A DNA stretch of 64,000 bases from Methylococcaceae bacterium UBA662 (GTDB lineage Bacteria > Pseudomonadota > Gammaproteobacteria > Methylococcales > Methylomonadaceae), in contig DBNW01000053.1 in NCBI GenBank assembly GCA_002299425.1, positions 62,481 to 126,480 on the forward strand. Direction: 5' to 3'. Position numbers and translations under genes: made by a program. Numbering within the stretch: position 1 is the first letter of the stretch; each line of letters begins with the position of its first letter. Below, one piece after another: positions 9,097-18,535 of this stretch. Under the pieces are notes generated by a model. That model was not told the DNA's origin. It did not search any database and was given only the letters and a program-made list of their open reading frames with translations.

Positions 9097-12000
9097 ATGA
9101 CTATGCCTGAACACCTGGAAAGCAAGCTACCGCTTTATCTGGCGGTCAAAAATAACCGCCTGGCCGGGCGCGGCCGCATTCACATCCCCGGTCTGTACCG
9201 AAACGAACGCCTGCGCGATGAATTGCAAGCGCACCTTCTGAGCCTGACTGGGGTCACGGCGGCACACGCTAATACCCTGACCGGCAATTTGCTGATCGAA
9301 CATACCCCCGGCCAGGAGCTAAAAACTTTTTTGCGGGCCATCAGCCTTTTTCTGGAGGGCGCATCAGGCCGGCCTGTTTTATTGTGCACTGAAAAGGTGG
9401 ACCGACCCCAAAAAGCCGCGAAAGCGACAGCGACCAAAACCACCAAGACTCAGTCCATTGATGGTTCTTCTTCGTATCAGGAACAGGCCCTGCATTTTTG
9501 GCACGCTCTGCCCAGTGATCGGGTTTTGGCCATTTTGGACAGCACTGAAAACGGCTTGTCTGCCCACGCGGTAGCAGAACGCTTTGCTCGGTTTGGCCCG
9601 AATACCCTGACCCATTACGGGGGGCGTTCGCCCCTGCAGCGGGTTCTTCAACAATTGGCTTCAGTACCCGTGGCGATGCTGGCTGTATCCGCCGCCATTT
9701 CGCTCGCTACCGGCAGTGTGATTGATGCCTTAGCGATTGCCATCGTCGTTGGAATTAATGCCGCTATCGGCTATGCCACTGAAAAATCTTCGGAAAAGAC
9801 CATTAGCACGTTAGGTCAATTGACGCCGGGTAAAGCGACCGTCATTCGTTCCAGCGAGTCGGGCGAAGTATTGCTGCACGATTTAGTCGTGGGCGACATT
9901 TTGGCATTGTCACCGGGCACCTGCATTGCCGCCGATGCTCGTTTGATCAATGATGCCCGTTTGAGCGTGGATGAATCGGCGTTGACTGGGGAAAGCCAGC
10001 CAGTCACCAAGAATTTTGCCTTCCAAGGCCAGAGCGACACCGCCTTAGGCGACCGCCGAAACATGGTTTACCGGGGTACTTTAGTTACCGGCGGCAACGG
10101 CAGGGCAGTGGTGGTGGCAACCGGGCGCTATACGGAAATCGGCAAAATTCAGGACCTGGTCGGTGATGCACAAGCACCTGAAACGCCGATGCAAAAGCAA
10201 ATTGACAGCATGGGCGTGCAACTGGCTGTAGTTAGCTCCGGTATTTGTGGGTTGGTTTTTGTGGTGGGTTTGCTGCGCGGCAGACCGTTGTTGGAAATGC
10301 TGGTGTCCGCCATTTCGTTGGCGGTAGCCGCCGTACCGGAGGGTTTGCCGGCGGTGGCCACAACCACATTGTCCTTGGGCATTAAGAATATGCAGCGGCA
10401 CAACGTATTGATCCGCAAACTGCCAGCGGTCGAAAGCTTAGGTTCGGTGCAAGTTATTTGCCTGGACAAAACCGGCACGTTAACGCTGAACAAAATGAGC
10501 GTGGTTGCCCTTTGTCGCTTAGGGTGTGATCTCCAAGCCAAACAAGGCGCGTTCTTTCAAAACCAAACCCGCGTTGAACCGGATACAGTCGGGGCGACTT
10601 TCAGGCGCATGATGGAGGTTTTGGCATTGTGCAACGAATCCAAACAAGGTGCTCTGGGCCACGACCTGATCGGCTCGCCCACCGAAAATGCTTTGTTACA
10701 ACTGGCCATCGACGCCGGTGTCGACATTGGCAATTTGCGTAGCCAAAACCCTGTAGTGAAAACAGACTACCGAGCCGAAGACCGCCCTTACATGGCCACC
10801 GTACACCTGACCCAGAACGGGTGCTACTGGATGGCCGTTAAAGGCAGCCCGCTGGCTTTGTTGGATTTGTGTCAATGGCAGGAAAGTGACAATACCCTAC
10901 AGCGCTTAACCGAAGCCGACCGCGACAAGATACGCACCGGCAACGAACGCTTAGGTGCCGATTCGTTGCGGGTGTTAGGGGTAGCCTACCGGCTGCTGGA
11001 CAGCAGTGACAGCGAGGATGCTAAAGATTTGGTTTGGCTGGGCCTAGTGGGCATGGAAGACGTGATGCGGCCGGGCATGGCCGAGCTGATGCGGCAATTT
11101 CATGAGGCGGGCATAGCCACTGTGATGATTACCGGCGACCAAAGTGCTACCGCGTACTCAGTCGGCAAACGTCTGGGTTTGAACGGCGAAAATGGGCCGT
11201 TGGAAATGGTGGACTCCTTGCACCTGGAAAAACTCAGTGCTTCCGTGCTGGCTGGTTTGGTCGGTGCCACCTCGATATTTTCGCGGGTTAGCCCGGCGCA
11301 CAAGCTGCGTATTGTTAAAGCCTTGCAGATGAATGGCAAGGTGGTGGCCATGACCGGTGACGGCATTAACGACGGCCCGGCGTTGAAGGCCGCCGATGTC
11401 GGCGTAACCCTAGGCGAAAAGGGCAGCGATGTCGCCCGTTCCATCGCCGACGTGGTTTTGCAGAACGACGACTTATCGGCCATGATCACCGCTATCCGGC
11501 AAGGCCGCGCTATCTATGACAATGTCCGAAAAAGCCTACACTTTTTGCTGTCTACCAATTTGAGCGAAATTCAAGTCATGGTGGTCGGTGCCCTCATTGG
11601 CGGCCCGGAAATTCTCAACCCCATCCATTTATTGTGGATTAACCTGGTCACCGACATTTTTCCAGGGCTGGCCTTGGCCATGGAGCCACCGGAAAGCGAT
11701 GTGCTGAAACGGCCGCCACGCGACCCCAATGAAGCGATCGTTTCACCTAAAGACTACGCCAGACTGCTGCGTGAATCCAGCGTGATCAGCACCGGCACCT
11801 TAGCGGTTTACGGGTACAGTCTAGCGCGCTATGGCATGGGACCTAAGGCCAGCACCAACGCTTTCATGTGCTTGACGCTAGCCCAATTGTTGCAGGCTTA
11901 CCGCTGTCGTTCGAATCACACATCTATTTTTAACCCGGAAAACCGCCCCCCTAACCGTTACCTGGACGCAGCCATTGGTTTTTCCTTGGCCTTGCAGGCA

Positions 12001-12168
12001 CTCGCTATTGCCCTGCCACCGCTACGCGGCCTATTGCGGCTGACGCCGGTGGGGGCCTTGGACCTGTTGGCCATTATGACGGGAGCCTGCTTGCCACTGG
12101 CCATCAACGAAGCCTGCAAAAAATTCGATGTCCCACACACTCTAGGAAGAATGCCCCATGATCACTGA
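9097..12168 (+). CDS. P-type Ca2+-class ATPase with N-terminal HMA2-like domain
   Basis: Predicted ATP-driven cation pump of the inner membrane. Residues 1-90 form an HMA2-like domain (LAGRGRIHIPG, then HAN and LLIEH) without the CxxC of classical metal-binding HMA domains. A Lys/Thr/Ala-rich linker (about 105-125) leads to a P-ATPase core: TGES at 297-300, PEGLP in M4 at 414-418, phosphorylation loop DKTGT at 457-461, and the TGDGIND hinge at 753-759. Ca2+-site residues of the SERCA/PMR1 class are retained: M4 Glu, M5 STNLSE and M6 NLVTD. Ca2+ or Mn2+ is thus more likely than Cu or Zn. The last 11 bases overlap the MetK-like gene, so the two are probably an operon. Confidence 0.88.
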   Translation: MTMPEHLESKLPLYLAVKNNRLAGRGRIHIPGLYRNERLRDELQAHLLSLTGVTAAHANTLTGNLLIEHTPGQELKTFLRAISLFLEGASGRPVLLCTEKVDRPQKAAKATATKTTKTQSIDGSSSYQEQALHFWHALPSDRVLAILDSTENGLSAHAVAERFARFGPNTLTHYGGRSPLQRVLQQLASVPVAMLAVSAAISLATGSVIDALAIAIVVGINAAIGYATEKSSEKTISTLGQLTPGKATVIRSSESGEVLLHDLVVGDILALSPGTCIAADARLINDARLSVDESALTGESQPVTKNFAFQGQSDTALGDRRNMVYRGTLVTGGNGRAVVVATGRYTEIGKIQDLVGDAQAPETPMQKQIDSMGVQLAVVSSGICGLVFVVGLLRGRPLLEMLVSAISLAVAAVPEGLPAVATTTLSLGIKNMQRHNVLIRKLPAVESLGSVQVICLDKTGTLTLNKMSVVALCRLGCDLQAKQGAFFQNQTRVEPDTVGATFRRMMEVLALCNESKQGALGHDLIGSPTENALLQLAIDAGVDIGNLRSQNPVVKTDYRAEDRPYMATVHLTQNGCYWMAVKGSPLALLDLCQWQESDNTLQRLTEADRDKIRTGNERLGADSLRVLGVAYRLLDSSDSEDAKDLVWLGLVGMEDVMRPGMAELMRQFHEAGIATVMITGDQSATAYSVGKRLGLNGENGPLEMVDSLHLEKLSASVLAGLVGATSIFSRVSPAHKLRIVKALQMNGKVVAMTGDGINDGPALKAADVGVTLGEKGSDVARSIADVVLQNDDLSAMITAIRQGRAIYDNVRKSLHFLLSTNLSEIQVMVVGALIGGPEILNPIHLLWINLVTDIFPGLALAMEPPESDVLKRPPRDPNEAIVSPKDYARLLRESSVISTGTLAVYGYSLARYGMGPKASTNAFMCLTLAQLLQAYRCRSNHTSIFNPENRPPNRYLDAAIGFSLALQALAIALPPLRGLLRLTPVGALDLLAIMTGACLPLAINEACKKFDVPHTLGRMPHDH

Positions 12169-13348
12169 TTTTGTTTTTAATTCCCAATCAGTTACCGCAG
12201 GTCACCCGGATCGCATGTGCGACATTGTTAGCGATGCGCTGATTGATGCCTTCTTGCGTCAAGACCCCATAACCCGGATCACCGCCGAATGCGCCTTATC
12301 GAAAAACGTCTTGTTTTTGGCTGCTCGCTATGCCAGCGATGCCGTGGTTGATATTCCTGAAACGGCGCGCAATGCGTTGCAAAAAATTGCTTATCGACTG
12401 CAAGATTTCAATGCCGCCGACTGTACTGTCGTAACCAGCTTGATTGAACAAAGCAAAAGCGTGCGGGAAACGGATGTCAGTGCCCTAGAAGATGATGAAA
12501 TGGATCACATCACGGTATCCCACCAAGCCACGGTATTCGGCTACGCCTGCACCCATACCCCCGACCTGATGCCGTTGCCCATAGCGTTAGCCAATGCCTT
12601 AGCGCGCCAGCTCTTTCAGGCCAGAAAAACGGGCGCATTGCCCTATCTGTCCCCTGACTGCACCACTCAGGCGGGCATAGAGTTTGCCAATGGCAAGCCC
12701 AAGCGTATCCACAGCATCAATTTAATCATCGGCTGCGAAGATTCAGGGGCTGCGCCGACAACCGTGCAAATGGAAGAAGATTTGCGCCATCACGTTATTT
12801 TTCCGGTCTTAGCCAACGCCACGATCCAGTCTGATAATCTGACCAAAATTGTTATTAACCCGGACGGACCGTTCATGCGCAGTGGCCCTAGGGCGCACTC
12901 GGGCATGACCGGACGCAAGGGTGACAGCGACACCTACGGTTGTTTCGCCCGGCACAGCGGCTCGGCTTTGAGCGGCAAGTCGCCGTCCAGGATAGACCGA
13001 GTCGGGGTTTACGCCGCGCGCCATGCCGCTAAAAACATCGTCGCGGCAGGTCTGGCCGATGAATGCGAAGTGCAATTAAGTTACAGCATAGGCTATGCCG
13101 GGCCGGTGAGCGTGTTGCTGAACACCTACGGCACCGGCAAGTTGGATGATGGGGCATTACGCAAACGGCTGCTGCGCCATTTTGATTTTCGCTTAGGTGC
13201 CATCGTGCGGGATTTTAACTTGCGCCGCTTGCCGGAACTGCACCACGGCAGTTTTTACCAACAATTGCCTGTTTTCGGCCATTTCGGCGAACAAGGCCTG
13301 GCTTTGCCCTGGGAGAACACCCAACAAGCCTTGCTGTTACAAAATTAG
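12158..13348 (+). CDS. Divergent MetK-like protein (S-adenosylmethionine synthetase homologue, altered active site)
   Basis: Collinear with bacterial SAM synthetase over 396 aa: GHPDR (15-19), DPITRITAE (36-44), FGYA (127-130), TGRKGDSDTYG (251-261), SGKSPSRIDR (272-281), KNIVAAGLAD, and the C-terminal GHFG. Compared with E. coli MetK as I recall it, the GAGDQG loop has become TVSHQA, with Asp118 to His122. Lys165 becomes Thr169, Asp238 becomes His247 and Glu55 becomes Arg57. The two metal-site Asp residues (18, 280), Lys274 and Arg253/Lys254 remain. It may be inactive or use another substrate. AGGAAG precedes the start, which overlaps the ATPase gene. It should not be named metK without activity data. 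Confidence 0.85.
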   Translation: MITDFVFNSQSVTAGHPDRMCDIVSDALIDAFLRQDPITRITAECALSKNVLFLAARYASDAVVDIPETARNALQKIAYRLQDFNAADCTVVTSLIEQSKSVRETDVSALEDDEMDHITVSHQATVFGYACTHTPDLMPLPIALANALARQLFQARKTGALPYLSPDCTTQAGIEFANGKPKRIHSINLIIGCEDSGAAPTTVQMEEDLRHHVIFPVLANATIQSDNLTKIVINPDGPFMRSGPRAHSGMTGRKGDSDTYGCFARHSGSALSGKSPSRIDRVGVYAARHAAKNIVAAGLADECEVQLSYSIGYAGPVSVLLNTYGTGKLDDGALRKRLLRHFDFRLGAIVRDFNLRRLPELHHGSFYQQLPVFGHFGEQGLALPWENTQQALLLQN

Positions 13349-13357
13349 GCCGGGTTC

Positions 13358-13900
13358 TTACTCGGCCCAAGTGTCGGCGTCGAGGGTGAACATGTTCTCG
13401 TTTTTTTTGTTCAGCAGTTCCAGAGCGCGCCAAAAAAAAGTCGAGGCTGGGGACATAAAATGTCCCTTAGCGGCCTGGTGGATGGCAAGCCCAGTGAACC
13501 CTAAAAACAAGGCCGAGCGCAAATCCACGCGCCCGGCGGTCAATCGGCTAAGCCGTTCATCGAAGCTTGCGATGCTAAGCGATGACAAGCTGGCGATTGA
13601 TACCGCCGCACCGGCCTGGACGTTCTCCGCGCCATAATCTTGCGTCGCTGCAACCACGCAAAACAGCCCAGCCTGCTCGGCAAACGCAGTAACCTCGGCT
13701 AAAGCAACCGTATCGTGTTGGATTAGCAAGCTGGCCGCCGCAGGGTTAGCGTGCAGGCGAGTGATACCGCTGCACTGGGCACAGGCTTGGGCTACCCGCT
13801 CAAAGTAGGCGGCATCACCCCGTTTCTGTGGAATTTTTAACCGGATCCGGCCGGCCAATTGATGCTTGATGTAAGCTTTGGGTAAATCGGCATCCGTCAT
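13358..13900 (-). CDS. HMA2-like domain protein
   Basis: 180-residue protein whose first 90 residues (KHQLAGRIRLKIPQ, GITRLHAN, SLLIQHD) are homologous to the N-terminus of the ATPase encoded at 9097-12168. As there, no CxxC is present, so classical soft-metal binding is unlikely. The C-terminal half contains a weakly hydrophobic helix (about 130-150) that may sit on the membrane. I use the ATG at 13900, which has GAGGAA just ahead; an upstream in-frame start at 13942 lies inside the DUF5132-like gene. That GAGGAA overlaps the stop of the preceding gene, so the pair is coupled. Its 3' end faces the MetK-like gene 9 bases away. Function unknown. Confidence 0.82.
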   Translation of the reverse strand: MTDADLPKAYIKHQLAGRIRLKIPQKRGDAAYFERVAQACAQCSGITRLHANPAAASLLIQHDTVALAEVTAFAEQAGLFCVVAATQDYGAENVQAGAAVSIASLSSLSIASFDERLSRLTAGRVDLRSALFLGFTGLAIHQAAKGHFMSPASTFFWRALELLNKKNENMFTLDADTWAE

Positions 13901-13901
13901 G

Positions 13902-14216
13902 CTATTCCTCGTAAGTTTTAAAAGCCGCATCGGCCTGATCACTGTAGCTGTTATGGGTGCTGTGCCCCTGCTGCAATTCCGCCCTGACCTCAGCCAGCAA
14001 ATCGTCCAGCTCTTCCGATGCTTCGGCTAACACCTCGCGTCCGCGTTCCATGAGCAGCAACCCTGATTTGATTGCTCCTCTAGCGGCTGGACGGCCGGCA
14101 CGGGCGATAGCAGCAGGCAGTGCCGGCACCAAAGCCGCAGCGATGGCGACCGCACCCAAACCGATCGCAACTCCGATGACGGTGCCATTTTTAAATAAAT
14201 TGTCGATTCTAGGCAT
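13902..14216 (-). CDS. Small membrane-associated protein, DUF5132-like
   Basis: 104 aa. A glycine/alanine-rich hydrophobic segment (VAIGLGAVAIAAALVPALP, about residues 14-32) is followed by ARAGRPAARGAIKSGLLL and an acidic amphipathic helix (EELDDLLAEVRAEL). This is the pattern I associate with DUF5132 proteins, which often sit beside HMA2-domain genes. AGGAG lies 6 bases before the ATG. First gene of a two-gene minus-strand unit with the HMA2-like protein. Family name is from memory. No catalytic residues are visible, so a scaffold or membrane-adaptor role is only a guess. Confidence 0.78.
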   Translation of the reverse strand: MPRIDNLFKNGTVIGVAIGLGAVAIAAALVPALPAAIARAGRPAARGAIKSGLLLMERGREVLAEASEELDDLLAEVRAELQQGHSTHNSYSDQADAAFKTYEE

Positions 14217-14367
14217 TAGCGCTCCTAACGGGTATTACGTTGCAAAATATAACTGATGTCAGGTTGGGTTTTGTTGCTTGTGCTGCAAAGCCAAGACATC
14301 ATCACGCCCCTACGGTTGCTCTTTAATAACGCCTAGCCACCGTGTTGAGATTACTGTTGCATTCAGT

Positions 14368-15087
14368 TCAGCCAAAAACCTCGGCCAAGAAATTCTCCAT
14401 GGCCTGCCAAGAACGGCGGTCGGCATCGGCCTGATAGACGGTGCCGAAAGCCGGGTCGTTGGCAACCGGATTGGTGAATGCATGCACGGTGTTGCCGTAG
14501 CTGTGCAGTTGCCAATCGGCCCCGGCGGCGGTCATCTCCCGGCCAAACGCGACCAATTGTTCAACCGGGGCCATTGGGTCGTCAAAGCCTTGCAAGGCCA
14601 GCACCTTGGCAGTCATTTTATAACGTTCAAGGTTGTCCGGCGGGGTCAGCAGCGCGTGAAAACAGACCACGCCGTTTATGTCCGCCCTTGTCCTGGCCAA
14701 ATCCAACACGCACAAACCGCCGAAACAAAAACCGATGGCGGCGATAGCTTGGTCGTCCACCCACGGCAGGCAGCGCACGGCGGTTAAGGCGGCGGCAATG
14801 CGCCGTTGCAGCAGGGCGCGGTCTTGCATGAACGGCTGCATCAACCGGGCGTTTTCCTCAGGCCCTGAACCGAGAACGCCTTTGCCGTACATGTCCAACG
14901 CGAAACCGACATAGCCCCGTTCTGCCAGTTTTTCGGCTTTGCCGGCGACAAAGCTGTCACGCCCGCCCCAAGCGTGGCTGACCAGCACGGCCGGACGCCG
15001 CCCCGATAAGGTGTCATCAAAGGCAAAAAAACCTTCCAAAACAACATCGCCGTCGTAGTAGTTGACGGTATTGGTGACGATTGCCAT
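14368..15087 (-). CDS. Dienelactone hydrolase family protein
   Basis: Alpha/beta hydrolase of 239 aa with the dienelactone hydrolase Cys nucleophile in GFCFGG (about residues 119-124). The Asp is in GFDDPM (about 173-178) and the His in TVHAFT (about 205-210). It is soluble, with no signal peptide. Natural substrates of these stand-alone bacterial members are mostly unknown, so no pathway is assigned. Last gene of the minus-strand run purB, phosphatase, hydrolase, with 37 bases to the phosphatase gene. AGGATAA precedes the start. Confidence 0.88.
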   Translation of the reverse strand: MAIVTNTVNYYDGDVVLEGFFAFDDTLSGRRPAVLVSHAWGGRDSFVAGKAEKLAERGYVGFALDMYGKGVLGSGPEENARLMQPFMQDRALLQRRIAAALTAVRCLPWVDDQAIAAIGFCFGGLCVLDLARTRADINGVVCFHALLTPPDNLERYKMTAKVLALQGFDDPMAPVEQLVAFGREMTAAGADWQLHSYGNTVHAFTNPVANDPAFGTVYQADADRRSWQAMENFLAEVFG

Positions 15088-15124
15088 AGTTTTATCCTGT
15101 TTGAAAAAAGTATTCTAAAAAAAA

Positions 15125-15619
15125 TTACGCCATTGGACTAAAACGGCCCGTTTCATGCAAGTGCTGCAAAAACCCTTCTGAAGCCGCTTCCACCAAATCC
15201 AGCACCCGCTCAAAACCGTAAACACCGCCGTAGTAGGGGTCGGGCACTTCACGGACATTCAAATGCGGGGCGAAATCAAGCAAATAGCGGATTTTTTCTT
15301 TATGTTCATCCGGGCAAGCCGCCGTGAGCGTGCCATGATTGTCGTTATCCATCGCCAGCACAAAATCGAAGTCGGCAAAATCGCCAAAAATCACTTTTCT
15401 GGAGCGGATTCCAGCCAGTTCCACGCCCCGCTCCCGCGCCGCCCGTTGCGCCCTGGGGTCAGGCGCTTCGCCGACATGGTAGGCATGGGTACCGGCAGAA
15501 TCGATGCTGAAATGGTGATCCAAACCGCGCTCCCCGATGAGCTTGGCGAACACCCCTTCCGCCGTAGGGGAGCGGCAGATGTTGCCCATGCAGACAAACA
15601 GGACTTTTATTTTTTCCAT
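15125..15619 (-). CDS. Low molecular weight protein-tyrosine phosphatase
   Basis: 164 aa cytoplasmic phosphatase. The P-loop CMGNICRS (residues 10-17, Cys nucleophile and Arg) is at the N-terminus. The general-acid loop DPYYGG (about 128-133) is in the expected place, and DSAGTHAYHVG is also typical. It has no exopolysaccharide kinase neighbour, so it looks like the housekeeping YfkJ/Wzb-type enzyme whose target cannot be told from context. Lies 36 bases after purB on the same strand. Confidence 0.92.
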   Translation of the reverse strand: MEKIKVLFVCMGNICRSPTAEGVFAKLIGERGLDHHFSIDSAGTHAYHVGEAPDPRAQRAARERGVELAGIRSRKVIFGDFADFDFVLAMDNDNHGTLTAACPDEHKEKIRYLLDFAPHLNVREVPDPYYGGVYGFERVLDLVEAASEGFLQHLHETGRFSPMA

Positions 15620-15655
15620 AACGAAGCCTCTGACATTGAAACAAAATAAAAAAAC

Positions 15656-17562
<1,907 letters not shown>

Positions 17563-17812
17563 GTGTAAAGTACTTTCGCAGCCATCTGAGGCCTGCATTG
17601 TAGGGCTGCGAGCAGAATTTTTAATTTTTTTTCGGTCAATGTTACGCAAAAGCCAGTAAAGGTTGCAATTTTTTCAATGGACCTACGGCACACCGTCGTT
17701 GTGGCTTAATCGTTTTCGCAAAAAAATCGGCGGCTTGGATAAATTTCAGTTTGGTTTATTGCGCCCGCTAATGATACGCCGCCGACGTGGCAGTGGCTAA
17801 TATCAACGAGCA

Positions 17813-17841
17813 CTTCCAATTTTAATTTTTATGGCTATAAT
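17813..17841 (+). promoter_or_regulatory. Candidate promoter of tRNA-Leu
   Basis: Perfect TATAAT at 17836-17841, 13 bases before the tRNA 5' end. A weak -35 (CTTCCA, 17813-17818) stands at 17-base spacing. Good -10, poor -35. Confidence 0.5.
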
Positions 17842-17854
17842 GTCCGTCTTTATT

Positions 17855-17941
17855 GCCGGGGTGGCGGAACTGGTAGACGCGCCGGATTCAAAATCCGGTG
17901 ATGGTGACATCGTGTCGGTTCGATTCCGACCCTCGGTACCA
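17855..17941 (+). tRNA. tRNA-Leu (anticodon CAA)
   Basis: 87 bases including an encoded CCA. The acceptor stem GCCGGGG pairs with CCTCGGT. The anticodon stem CCGGA/TCCGG holds a TTCAAAA loop with anticodon CAA, reading UUG. A long variable arm (class II) and a T-arm with TTCGATT are present. A hairpin terminator follows within 10 bases. Confidence 0.97.
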
Positions 17942-17949
17942 GATAAATC

Positions 17950-17982
17950 AAGGGCTTAGCATTTTGCTTTAAGCCCTTTTTT
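17950..17982 (+). terminator. Rho-independent terminator after tRNA-Leu
   Basis: AAGGGCTT (17950-17957) pairs with AAGCCCTT (17971-17978), followed by a T run to 17982. Spacing from the tRNA end is 8 bases. Confidence 0.85.
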
Positions 17983-18040
17983 ATTGCCTGCTGAATAGCG
18001 AGCCCTTGTTAGGGTAGGCGATCGGTGTTTGGTAAGGCCG

Positions 18041-18069
18041 TGTCTGTTTTCTGACACTCGGCTTATAAT
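18041..18069 (+). promoter_or_regulatory. Candidate promoter of ridA-recG-ubiC
   Basis: TATAAT at 18064-18069, 41 bases before the ridA ATG. The -35 region (TGTCTG) is poor at 17-base spacing. It is the only convincing -10 between the tRNA terminator and ridA. Confidence 0.42.
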
Positions 18070-18109
18070 GGCACGCAAAACCAGTTTATTGTCAATTTAA
18101 GGGATAGCC

Positions 18110-18514
18110 ATGCCAAAAGAAATCATTCACACCGACCAAGCCCCGCAAGCGATCGGCACCTATTCGCAGGCGGTCAAAGTGGGTCATACGGTTTATTTGT
18201 CTGGGCAAATTCCGTTGCTGCCGGAAACGATGGTTTTGGTGGAAGGCGATATCGCCGCGCAAATTACCCGGGTGTTTGAAAACCTCAAGGCGGTGGCGCA
18301 GGCAGCGGGCGGCAGTTTGGCCGATGTGGTCAAGCTGAATGTGTTTTTGACGGATTTAAGCCATTTCCCCGTCGTCAATGACATCATGGGCTTGTATTTT
18401 CAGGAGCCTTACCCAGCGCGGGCGGTGGTTGGCGTAGCGGCCTTACCGAAAGGTGTGCCAGTGGAAATGGATGCGGTGATGCAGCTACCAGAACAGGAAA
18501 ATCAGGCCTGCTGA
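18110..18514 (+). CDS. ridA: RidA family enamine/imine deaminase
   Basis: 134 aa, the usual RidA length. It hydrolyses reactive 2-aminoacrylate-type imines arising from PLP enzymes. Family features seen are [16 protein letters not shown] near the N-terminus, VYLSGQIPL, and the C-terminal Arg in [21 protein letters not shown]. The last contains the active-site Arg and the trimer-interface Glu. AAGGGA precedes the start. recG begins 21 bases after the stop, so the two are probably co-transcribed, as in many proteobacteria. Confidence 0.93.
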   Translation: MPKEIIHTDQAPQAIGTYSQAVKVGHTVYLSGQIPLLPETMVLVEGDIAAQITRVFENLKAVAQAAGGSLADVVKLNVFLTDLSHFPVVNDIMGLYFQEPYPARAVVGVAALPKGVPVEMDAVMQLPEQENQAC

Positions 18515-18535
18515 TCCGCGTTAAGTGAAGCGCGG

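Noticed and set aside
12158..13348. Calling the gene metK, the housekeeping SAM synthetase
   Set aside because: Several active-site residues differ from the E. coli enzyme, so the canonical name would mislead.
13197..13637. Plus-strand open frame of 146 codons across the MetK-like 3' end and HMA2 gene
   Set aside because: It is antisense to a well-supported HMA2 protein and shows no domain or ribosome site.
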